Origin: Trebonia kvetii
GTDB taxonomy: Bacteria > Actinomycetota > Actinomycetes > Streptosporangiales > Streptosporangiaceae
Length of the DNA stretch: 64,000 nt
Assembly: GCF_007827045.1 (NCBI RefSeq)
Contig: NZ_RPFW01000004.1
Location: 862,792 to 926,791, forward strand
Direction: 5' to 3'
The notes under the pieces are model-generated. The model did not search any database. It worked only from the letters and a program-made list of their open reading frames with translations, and had not been told where the DNA came from. Numbering within the stretch: the stretch's first letter is position 1; each line of letters opens with the position of its first letter. The position numbers and the translations under genes were made by a program. Positions 53,935 through 61,518 of this stretch are shown here, piece by piece.

Positions 53935-55338
53935 GTGACAAGCGAGAATAGTTCCACTGACCGGACAGGGCTGTTCGACGGGGTATTCGCGCGTGGCCGG
54001 GTGGTCGCCGACGACGGCGCGTGGCTGCGGGCCATGCTCGCCGCCGAGGCGGGGCTCGCCCGTGCGCTCGAGCGCGCCGGGCTGGTGCCGGCCGGCGCAG
54101 GCGCCGCGGTCACCGCGGCCGCGCAGGCCGGCGAGCTGAGTACGGCGGACCGCGCGGAGATCGCCCAGTCCTCCGGGCAGACCGGCAACCCGGTGCCCGG
54201 CCTGGCCCGGGTGCTGACCAGGAAAGTGGCGGACCCGGTGGCGCGCTCGGCCGTGCACCGGGGGGCGACAAGTCAGGACATCATCGACACCGCGGCGATG
54301 CTGCTCGCTCACGACGCGATGGACGCGGCACTCGCCGACCTGCGGACGGCGGCGGCCGCCGCCGCCCGGCTCGCCGAGGTACACCACGGCACGCTGATGA
54401 TCGGCAGGACGCTGCTGCAGCAGGCGGTGCCCGTCACGTTCGGCGTGGTGGCGGCGGGCTGGCTCGCCGGACTCGACAGCGCGATCGAGTGGCTCTCCTT
54501 CGTCCGCGACACGCGTCTCGCCGTGCAGTTCGGCGGCGCGGCCGGCACGCTCGCCTCGCTCCGGGAGGACGGCGTGCGGGTGAAGGCGCTGTTCGCCGAG
54601 GAACTCGGGCTCGGCGACCCGCCGCTGCCCTGGCACACGGAACGGCTACGGATCATCGACGTCGGCGCGACCGCGGCGCGCGCGTGCGCGGCGCTGTCCA
54701 AGATCGCGCGCGACGTGATCCTGCTCGCGCAGACTGAGGTCGGCGAGGTGGCGGAGGGCGGCGAGCTGGCCGCGCCGAATGGGGCTGTGCGCCGCGGCGG
54801 TTCGTCGGCGATGCCGAACAAGAGCAACCCGGTCGCCGCCATCGCCATCCTCGGCTGCGCGAAGCAGGCGCCTGGCCTGCTCGCCACCCTCGTCGCGGCC
54901 GCCGAGCAGGAGCACCAGCGGGCGGCCGGCGCTTGGCACGCCGAATGGCAGCCGCTTGGCCACCTGCTGCAGCTCACCGTGTCCGCCGCGGCCTGGGCCC
55001 GTGACCTCGTCACCCACCTCACGGTCGACGAACAGCGGATGGCCGCCAATCTGGCACGGGCGGGCGGACTGCCGCTCGCCGAGCGGGTCACCGCGCTGCT
55101 GGGCGAGTCGCTCGGCGGCCCCGCGGCGCATGACCTGGTGGCGGGCGCGGCAGCGCGGTCCGCGGCGTCCGGCGTGCCGCTGCGCGACGTGCTGCTCGCC
55201 ACGCCGCAGTTCGTGCAGAAGCTGTCCGAGGCAGGGATCGGCCAGGCGCAATTGGACGAGGCGCTCGACCCGGCCGGCTACCTGGGCGCCGCGCAGGCGT
55301 TCATCGCCGCCGCGCTCGACGCGCACGCGCAGGGCTAG
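53935..55338 (+). CDS. pcaB: 3-carboxy-cis,cis-muconate cycloisomerase-like lyase
   Basis: A 467-residue fumarase/aspartase superfamily enzyme. It has HRGATSQDIIDTAAML, GRTLLQQAVPVTFG and the signature GGSSAMPNKSNPVAA. The sequence is of the PcaB type, acting in protocatechuate ortho-cleavage, rather than adenylosuccinate lyase. None of its usual partners (pcaGH, pcaC, pcaD) is in the window, although the alternative 4,5-cleavage genes are 3 kb away. AAAGGA lies before GTG 53935. Confidence 0.88.
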   Translation: MTSENSSTDRTGLFDGVFARGRVVADDGAWLRAMLAAEAGLARALERAGLVPAGAGAAVTAAAQAGELSTADRAEIAQSSGQTGNPVPGLARVLTRKVADPVARSAVHRGATSQDIIDTAAMLLAHDAMDAALADLRTAAAAAARLAEVHHGTLMIGRTLLQQAVPVTFGVVAAGWLAGLDSAIEWLSFVRDTRLAVQFGGAAGTLASLREDGVRVKALFAEELGLGDPPLPWHTERLRIIDVGATAARACAALSKIARDVILLAQTEVGEVAEGGELAAPNGAVRRGGSSAMPNKSNPVAAIAILGCAKQAPGLLATLVAAAEQEHQRAAGAWHAEWQPLGHLLQLTVSAAAWARDLVTHLTVDEQRMAANLARAGGLPLAERVTALLGESLGGPAAHDLVAGAAARSAASGVPLRDVLLATPQFVQKLSEAGIGQAQLDEALDPAGYLGAAQAFIAAALDAHAQG

Positions 55339-55356
55339 CCGCGGTCCTGATGCGGG

Positions 55357-56253
55357 TTACGCGTCCCTGTCGGTGTCGCTCGACGGCTTCGACATGCCCA
55401 CGGCCACGTCGCAGATCACCGGAACGGTCGCGGCGACCGAGGCGGGCTGCACGCCGTGCGCGGACAGGATGTCCGCCACCTTGTGCGCGATCCATACGTC
55501 GCCGGCCGCGGACGGGTGCAGCCCGTCGCGTCGGGCACGGGGGAACTTCCACCGGCCGGTCAGCGGGTCCATGATGATGACCTGCTTGTCCGCCGCCTTG
55601 CCCGCAGTCACGATGGCTTGGTCGATCGCGCGCAGCGCGGGGGTGCTGGCTCCGGCGAAGACGGTGATCAGGGCGATCTGCGCCCGTGGTGCGCCCGCCT
55701 GGATCAGGTCCACCGCCGACTCCACTCGTGGCGCCTCGCGGTCGGCGGGCTGGCCGACGTCGTCGTGTCCCGCCTGCACGATCACCACGGTGGGGGCAAG
55801 CCCGTGCAGCCGCTCCTGGGCCAGCATGCGCTCGACAGGACCGCGCTGGTCGGTGCCCGGGGCGACGTAGCCGGCGCCGGGAACGCCGTAGATGACCGCG
55901 TTCCAGCGCAGCAGCCTGGCGAGCACCACCGCCCAGGAAAGCTCGGGGTTGTCTGGGCCCATGCCCGCCGTGAAGGACGCGCCGACGATCGCGATCGTGG
56001 GCACGCGGCGCGGCTGGGCCTCCAGGCGCGCCTCGCACGCGCGCAGCGACGACGTGATGGCGACCATCTCGGTGCGGCTGTGCTGCTGGCCATGCTGGTG
56101 CGCGGGCACGCGCTGAACTAGTCGCCAGGCGGTGGTTGGCCTGGCCGCCGATGGATGGCCGATTGAGATGGCGATCCCCAGTGCGAGGGCGACGCAACAG
56201 GCGATTATGCCCGCCCCCATTGTCCTGGTTCGTCCCGCCCCGCGTGATCTCAC
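55357..56253 (-). CDS. SGNH/GDSL-family secreted hydrolase
   Basis: A hydrolase of about 298 residues with an N-terminal signal or anchor (RSRGAGRTR, then MGAGIIACCVALALGIAIS). The catalytic parts are IVGASFTAG (Ser), a Gly in GVPGAGYVAPG, QAGHDD and the late DGLHPSAAGD with Asp and His. The family includes esterases and acyl-transfer enzymes acting on the cell surface. GTG 56253 is chosen to keep the basic residues before the hydrophobic helix; ATG 56220 and a longer frame to 56292 are possible. Confidence 0.85.
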   Translation of the reverse strand: MRSRGAGRTRTMGAGIIACCVALALGIAISIGHPSAARPTTAWRLVQRVPAHQHGQQHSRTEMVAITSSLRACEARLEAQPRRVPTIAIVGASFTAGMGPDNPELSWAVVLARLLRWNAVIYGVPGAGYVAPGTDQRGPVERMLAQERLHGLAPTVVIVQAGHDDVGQPADREAPRVESAVDLIQAGAPRAQIALITVFAGASTPALRAIDQAIVTAGKAADKQVIIMDPLTGRWKFPRARRDGLHPSAAGDVWIAHKVADILSAHGVQPASVAATVPVICDVAVGMSKPSSDTDRDA

Positions 56254-56260
56254 ACCATAG

Positions 56261-56321
56261 TGTCGGCGACAAGTGCCGACATGCGCAAACAATAAGAATC
56301 TACTCAGACGAACAATAAGAA
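56261..56321. promoter_or_regulatory. Palindrome and 23-bp-spaced direct repeats upstream of the SGNH gene
   Basis: TGTCGGC-N7-GCCGACA (56261-56281) lies 8 bp before the SGNH start. Next to it AACAATAAGAA occurs twice (56288-56298 and 56311-56321), 23 bp apart, in AT-rich sequence between the SGNH start and the multicopper oxidase end. Confidence 0.55.
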
Positions 56322-56364
56322 GACGCTAAGAAATGTTGCATTTCTGCCATGGGGACGGCCGGTT

Positions 56365-58290
56365 TCATACCACCTGCATCGGCCGCATCATCGCGTTGTC
56401 CTCGTGGTCGAGGAAGTGGCAATGCCACACGTAGCTGCCGCGCCTGTCGAAGTGCGCCCTCACCCGGGTGATGTAGCCGGTTGGCGCGTTGCAGGAGTCC
56501 TTCGGGCCCCGCTCCCACGCGCCGGGCGCGCTGCCGGAGGTCGCGCCGATCGGCCGCCTGTCGACGACCTGGAATTGCACCAGGTGCATGTGGAAGACGT
56601 GCGACACGGCGGGCGCGCCCTCCGGTGAGAAATTCCACACTTCCCACATTTCCGTCGATCCGTAGGCGGGCTTTTCAGTGACCGGATCGTCCCAGCTCAG
56701 CGGCGTGTTGACCCCGTCGGAATCGACGGTGCCGCACATGTATTTCGAGATCTGGGTGAGCTGGAAGCCGGAGATCTGCTCGCTGAAGGAGACCCGCCTG
56801 GTCTTGGCCGCCGCGCCCGGCGGGGTGTAGCCGGGCAGCTTCAGGTGCTGCGGCGGGACCGAGGTGTCCTTCGACTTCAGCGGCACCACCGTGAATCGCA
56901 TGATGGACCCGGTGGTGCCGACGGTCGCGGCGGCGCCCTCGTTGGTCAGGTACAGATGCGTGCCCGGCTTCACGCCGGTGAAGTCGACGATGATGTCGTA
57001 CCGCTCGGACGGCAGCACCGGCAGCCCGTGCTGCTCGCCGCCGCTCTTGACCGGCGTTTCCACCGGGGCGGGCAGGAAGCCGCCGTCGCTGCCGATGACC
57101 CAGATGGGCAGTGCCGCCTTGGCGGGGACCGACGCCTTCGGGTTGGACACCACCTTCAGCGTCAGCGGGCGCACCGCGCAGCCGTTAAGCACCCGGAACC
57201 GGTACCGTCGCGGCTCCACGTTGAGGTTCGGCCAGGTGCTGCCGTTCACGGTGATCGTGTTCCCGTAGTACAGCTCGTTCCAGATCGGCGGGATGTCTGA
57301 TGTGGGGATGTACGGCCCAGGCGAGAACGTGTTGACGGACGGGAGGTACTGTCTGCCGTCGGTGCTAAAGGACGGGTCCTGGATCACCAGGGGGATCTCG
57401 TAGTGCCGCGTGCCCGGCTTCTCGCCGCGACGGGGGGCGGGCCCCGGCAGCACGCCGGCCTTCAGGTCGGTGCCGCCGCCGCGCAGGATGTACATGCCGA
57501 GCAGTCCGGCCCGCACGTTGAGCCGGGTCATCCCGAGGCTGTGGTCGTGGAACCACAGGGCGGTCGCCCGCTGGTCGTTGCCGTACTCGTACTGGGCCAT
57601 TCCCTTGCCCCAGGTGACACCGAAGCGGTGCTTGGCCTCCGCCGCGTACTGCGCGTACCGGCTGCCGGAGACGGCGTAGCCCTTGGGGATGTTGCTCGCG
57701 TGCGGCAGGTACCACGCCTCCGGATAGCCGTCGGAGTCCTGGTACACGTGCGCGCCGTGCAGGTGGACGACGAGCGGCACGGGCCCGGTGTACGGCCCAG
57801 GCGTCTTGGTGAACTCGGGCACCGAGTCGCGGCCCGCGGTGCCGCCCGCGGGGTTCGCCCAGTGCAGCGTCGGGTCGACCGGCAGGATGTGCGGGACGTA
57901 GCCGCCCGCGGCGTTGACGAGCTGGTTGGCCCAGACCACCCGGACCTGCCTGTTGACGCTCGCCTCGACGGTGTGCGCGGGCGCGTGGAACGACCCCGGA
58001 TGGCCGGCCGCGCCGAAACCGAAGACCGGGGTGGACGGGAACGGCTTGGGCAGGATCTGCTGCCTGAACGGCTTGGCGGCGATCACGTAGCCGTCGGACT
58101 TCGCCCCGACGGCGGACGCCGGCATCGCGGGAAGCACGTACAGCGGGGTGACAAACTGCGGAATCGTGGTGGAGTCCAGCTGTGCGGCCTGCGCGCCGCG
58201 GCCCTCGAGCCACAGCGGCAGCTCAATCGCCGCCCCGGCGACCGCCACCGTCGCGCCCGCGCGCAGTGCCTGCCTGCGCGTCAGTTTCAT
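56365..58290 (-). CDS. Multicopper oxidase (bilirubin oxidase/CotA-like), Tat-exported
   Basis: A 641-residue laccase-like enzyme. A Tat signal (MKLTRRQALRAGATVAVAG) indicates export of the folded protein. The copper motifs are complete: HLHGAH, WFHDHSLGMTRLN, HVFHMHLVQFQV and HCHFLDHEDNAMMRPM with the type 1 Cys-His. Three cupredoxin domains are implied. GAGGAGG precedes ATG 58290. It heads the left side of a copper-related run with CopC-CopD and DUF1775 genes in the same orientation; substrates could be phenols, bilirubin or copper(I). Confidence 0.93.
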   Translation of the reverse strand: MKLTRRQALRAGATVAVAGAAIELPLWLEGRGAQAAQLDSTTIPQFVTPLYVLPAMPASAVGAKSDGYVIAAKPFRQQILPKPFPSTPVFGFGAAGHPGSFHAPAHTVEASVNRQVRVVWANQLVNAAGGYVPHILPVDPTLHWANPAGGTAGRDSVPEFTKTPGPYTGPVPLVVHLHGAHVYQDSDGYPEAWYLPHASNIPKGYAVSGSRYAQYAAEAKHRFGVTWGKGMAQYEYGNDQRATALWFHDHSLGMTRLNVRAGLLGMYILRGGGTDLKAGVLPGPAPRRGEKPGTRHYEIPLVIQDPSFSTDGRQYLPSVNTFSPGPYIPTSDIPPIWNELYYGNTITVNGSTWPNLNVEPRRYRFRVLNGCAVRPLTLKVVSNPKASVPAKAALPIWVIGSDGGFLPAPVETPVKSGGEQHGLPVLPSERYDIIVDFTGVKPGTHLYLTNEGAAATVGTTGSIMRFTVVPLKSKDTSVPPQHLKLPGYTPPGAAAKTRRVSFSEQISGFQLTQISKYMCGTVDSDGVNTPLSWDDPVTEKPAYGSTEMWEVWNFSPEGAPAVSHVFHMHLVQFQVVDRRPIGATSGSAPGAWERGPKDSCNAPTGYITRVRAHFDRRGSYVWHCHFLDHEDNAMMRPMQVV

Positions 58291-58398
58291 CGATTCCTCC
58301 TCGCCGCCGGATCCCGCATCTGCCGCCAGGCCCCGCAAGGTGACGAGTCTAACGCCGGGGCTGCGGTGATTTACGGCGATCGCGCCGGGTTGCGCCTG

Positions 58399-60123
58399 TT
58401 AATGGATCGCGAGCGGGAAGGTCACGCTCGTCTCGTCGAACGCGTCGCTGCGCACCACGATCTGCAGCGTCCACTGCCCGGTGAACGTCACCGCGGCGCT
58501 GTCGGTCCTGTACTGGCCTGGCGCGGTGCGGATGAGCGTGACGGGCAGCGGCCCCAGGTTGCGTGCCGGGAAGTACAGCGCCGCCGTGATCTGGGCCGGG
58601 ACGAACGCGCGGCCGCCGGCGGTGGTGAGGTACACCTGGATGCTGTTCGGCCCGAGCTTGGCCGGGGTGGCGAAGACGTGCACGGTGCCGGTGCCGCCTG
58701 GCCCGCCGGTTTCGAATGCCTGGCTCGCGCTGACCGCGGGAGCGTAAGTGTCCCGGCCGGTGGCGGTGTTCACCAGCACGGCGGTGCAGGCCAGGATCAC
58801 CGCGGCGACCGCGAGTTCCGCCGCGACCGACCGGCGCAGCCGGCGCATCGACTGTTCCCACGCCTCGCCGGGGAACCGGCCGCGCCTGATGTGCCGCCTG
58901 GCGAGGTAGCCGAGGTCGATCAGGACAAGCAGGCCAGCGATCTTGACCTGGATCAGCCGGCCGTACCCGGTTTCGAACAGCGCGCCCCAGGTGCCCACTT
59001 CGCGCCAGGCCTGATACACGCCGCTTGCGACGATGACGGTCACGCAGCCGAGCGCGATCGCGGAGAACCGCGGCACGGCGCGCATCACCGCCGGGGTGCC
59101 CGGGCTGCGCAGCGCGAACCCGGCGAGCACCGCAAGCCCGCCGATCCACACAGCGACGGCGTCCAGGTGGACGATGTCGGCGGGGATGCCCCAGGGAGCT
59201 TGCACGCCGGTGGACGCGTGGTCGGACACCGCCCAGCTCGCGGCGATGGCTGTGGTCAGCACCGCCCACCCGACGGCGGCGGCGCGGCGGAACCCCGGCC
59301 CGGCGTCCGGCAGCCTGGGGAGCAGGAAGCTCGCGGCGGCGACGGCGAGCAGCGACATCAGCTCGCGCGCCTCGGAGGCCGGACCGAGGCGCCCGTGCAG
59401 CGTGGTGCGCACCAGCGTTCCGCTCAACAGCTGGCTCAGCCCGGTGCCCGCGCTGTACGGCCCTTGCAGCAGCAGCCCGAGCAGCGTGCTGAGCAGCAGC
59501 CCGAGAGCGCTCAGGGTGACCAGCCGGCCAACACCGCGTACGGCGCCGCCCTGGGGCCAGCAGACGATCAGGAACGCGACGCCGCCTGCCAGCAGCGCGA
59601 AGCACAGGTACTCAACCCAGCGGACCGCGCCGAACAGGTCGCTCACCAGTGCATCGCCTGATGAGGACGAGAGCGCGCCGACGTGGGTCGCGCTCGGCGC
59701 GCCGACCGAGAAGGTGAACGCGCCCGTCACCGGGTGGGTGTCGGCGGAGATCACGTGCCAGACGGCGGTGTAGGTGCCGTCGCCAAGACCGGGCAGCAGG
59801 CCGACGGCGATCTCGTAGCTGGACACCAGCGTGGCCTGCCCGTCGTCGGCCCGCTGGCCGTCCGGCGAGTACACCACGAGGCTGTCGGCGGTGATGCCGA
59901 CCGGCTCGTCGAAGGAGGCGGTGACCTGCCGCGGCGCGGTGGCGACCACCGTGCCGTCGGCGGGCTGGGTGGAGGCGAGCGCCGCGTGCGCGAACAACGC
60001 GGGCGACCCGGGCGACCCCGGCGACCCGGGCGACGCCGGGGCGGCGGAAACCGCGAACGCCGCGGGCGCCATGGCGGCGAGCGCGGCCGCCACCAGGATG
60101 ACGAGCGCCGCGATCCGCCTCAT
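58399..60123 (-). CDS. CopC-CopD fusion copper uptake/resistance protein
   Basis: A 574-residue protein. A signal peptide (ALVILVAAALAAMAPAAFA) is followed by an ASPGSPGSPGSP linker, then a CopC domain (FAHAALASTQPADGTVV, TADSLVVYSPDG, AVWHVISADTHPVTGAFTFSVG) whose His residues bind copper(II). The CopD region has eight membrane helices (YLCFALLAGGVAFLIV, DIVHLDAVAVWIGGLAVLAG, GYGRLIQVKIAGLLVLI). A soluble C-terminal beta domain resembling YtkA-type modules ends the protein. ATG 60123 is the first start at the signal; the frame is open another 98 codons upstream. Confidence 0.92.
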   Translation of the reverse strand: MRRIAALVILVAAALAAMAPAAFAVSAAPASPGSPGSPGSPALFAHAALASTQPADGTVVATAPRQVTASFDEPVGITADSLVVYSPDGQRADDGQATLVSSYEIAVGLLPGLGDGTYTAVWHVISADTHPVTGAFTFSVGAPSATHVGALSSSSGDALVSDLFGAVRWVEYLCFALLAGGVAFLIVCWPQGGAVRGVGRLVTLSALGLLLSTLLGLLLQGPYSAGTGLSQLLSGTLVRTTLHGRLGPASEARELMSLLAVAAASFLLPRLPDAGPGFRRAAAVGWAVLTTAIAASWAVSDHASTGVQAPWGIPADIVHLDAVAVWIGGLAVLAGFALRSPGTPAVMRAVPRFSAIALGCVTVIVASGVYQAWREVGTWGALFETGYGRLIQVKIAGLLVLIDLGYLARRHIRRGRFPGEAWEQSMRRLRRSVAAELAVAAVILACTAVLVNTATGRDTYAPAVSASQAFETGGPGGTGTVHVFATPAKLGPNSIQVYLTTAGGRAFVPAQITAALYFPARNLGPLPVTLIRTAPGQYRTDSAAVTFTGQWTLQIVVRSDAFDETSVTFPLAIH

Positions 60124-60151
60124 CGGCGCCCACGTCTCAGGGGGACGCGGT

Positions 60152-60886
60152 TCATCGACGCCGGCCGCGCAGCCAGGCCGCGCCGCCCGCCACCAGGCCG
60201 AGCAGGCCGGCGGCGAGCCCGGCGGCACCGAGCGAGAGCGCCGTCGTGTCACTCCCGGCCGCGGCTGGCGGGTCGCCTGCCGCCGAACCCGTCGAAGCCG
60301 CCGAACCCGTCGAAGCCGCCGAACCCGTCGTGCCTCCGGGGGTGAGGGTGAGGATCGGTGCCGGATGCTCTGGAGCAGGCTGGCCCGGCTGCGGCAGGTC
60401 GATCCACCGCACCACATCGCCGTTGGAGTAGGTCTGGATCGCCTTGAACGCCAGCTGGCTGACGCCGGCCGGCAGCGGGTCGGCCGACACGGAGAAGTCC
60501 TGATACTGGCCGGGCAGGATCTTGCCGCCCGTCCAGGTCACCTCGGACACCGCGGTGCTGAACGATCCGTCGTCGGTGACGAGCGGCTTGGCGAGCTTGA
60601 CCGTCCGCACGCTGATCGTCCAGCCGGGGACCGGCTCGACGAGGAACTGCGCGATGGGGTGGTCGGTGGGAAGCTCGACCTGAAGTTCCACCGTGTCCGC
60701 GGTCGACTCCTCGTTCGGCACCCGGAAGGTGAGTTCCGCCGTCGATCCCTGCGGCGCGGATCCCGGCGAGATCGTGACGTGCGCGAACGCCGTTCCCGCC
60801 AGGACACCCACGCCCAGCCCGGCCCCGCCGAGCACCAGCAGCACCCGGCGTGCGACGCGACCGCGGCTGCTCAGCTTCCCTGTCAT
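60152..60886 (-). CDS. DUF1775 (YcnI-type) copper-associated protein
   Basis: A 244-residue exported protein. The signal peptide ends AGTAFA, leaving an N-terminal His (HVTISPGSAPQG) as in YcnI, where it helps bind copper. FRVPNEESTADTVELQVELP and VPGWTISVRTVKL match the DUF1775 domain. A GSAASTGSAASTGSAAGD repeat linker (18-bp DNA repeats near 60280-60330) leads to a C-terminal membrane helix with RGRRR. It stands 28 nt before the CopC-CopD gene in the same operon. TACCCT lies 8 nt before ATG 60886. Confidence 0.92.
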   Translation of the reverse strand: MTGKLSSRGRVARRVLLVLGGAGLGVGVLAGTAFAHVTISPGSAPQGSTAELTFRVPNEESTADTVELQVELPTDHPIAQFLVEPVPGWTISVRTVKLAKPLVTDDGSFSTAVSEVTWTGGKILPGQYQDFSVSADPLPAGVSQLAFKAIQTYSNGDVVRWIDLPQPGQPAPEHPAPILTLTPGGTTGSAASTGSAASTGSAAGDPPAAAGSDTTALSLGAAGLAAGLLGLVAGGAAWLRGRRR

Positions 60887-60991
60887 GGTGTGCCAGGGTA
60901 GACGATCTCCGGCCATTCTTCGCCAATACGGACGTACTATCGCGACAACGGAAAACAGGCATTCGCGCTGGCCAAAGGAATAGGGGGTGTG

Positions 60992-61483
60992 ATGCGGGGT
61001 TGCGGAAGCGCACGCCGTGCCGTCCGAATCGCGTTGCTGACCCTGACCGTGCCGCTCGTGGCGGCCTGCGCGGGCACGGCGCACCCGTCCGCCGCGGCCA
61101 GTTCGAACGGCGTGCTGTCCGGAACCATCGGCGGCAACGCCGTAGCGCTGCTCAAGACGCTGCGCACCGCCTCGGCCGGCACCGTGGTCAGCAGTGGCAC
61201 CGGATACACCCTGTACTGGTTCAGCGGCGACACCGCGCGGTCGTCCGCCTGCGACACCCTGTGCATCGCCCAGTGGCCGCCGGTGACCGGCGCGCCCAGG
61301 CCCGCCTCGGGCGTCAGGCTGCCAGGCAGGCTCGGCACGATCACTCACCAGGGCGGAGTCGTCCAGGCCACCTACGACGACCATCCCCTCTACACGTTCG
61401 CCGGCGACTTCGATCCTGGCGACGTCGGCGGGAACGGCGTGGTCCAGTTCGGCGGCACCTGGCACGCGGTAAAGCCCGGCTAA
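60992..61483 (+). CDS. Secreted-repeat (PF03640-type) lipoprotein
   Basis: A 163-residue lipoprotein. The lipobox is PLVAAC near residue 27. Two secreted-repeat units follow: GYTLYWFSGDTARSSACDTLCIAQWPPV and THQGGVVQATYDDHPLYTFAGD, rich in Tyr/Phe and ending FGGTWHAV. AGGGGG lies 4 nt before ATG 60992; GTG 60989 is an alternative. The gene is divergent from the DUF1775 gene. Function is unknown, though such proteins often lie beside redox or copper genes. Confidence 0.88.
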   Translation: MRGCGSARRAVRIALLTLTVPLVAACAGTAHPSAAASSNGVLSGTIGGNAVALLKTLRTASAGTVVSSGTGYTLYWFSGDTARSSACDTLCIAQWPPVTGAPRPASGVRLPGRLGTITHQGGVVQATYDDHPLYTFAGDFDPGDVGGNGVVQFGGTWHAVKPG

Positions 61484-61518
61484 CGTTCCTGTCGTGGTAA
61501 CCCGGGTATCAGCCGTCT

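Noticed and set aside
57403..59661. 752-codon plus-strand frame opposite the multicopper oxidase and CopC-CopD genes
   Set aside because: It is a shadow frame rich in Arg, Gly and Glu, with no recognisable domain.
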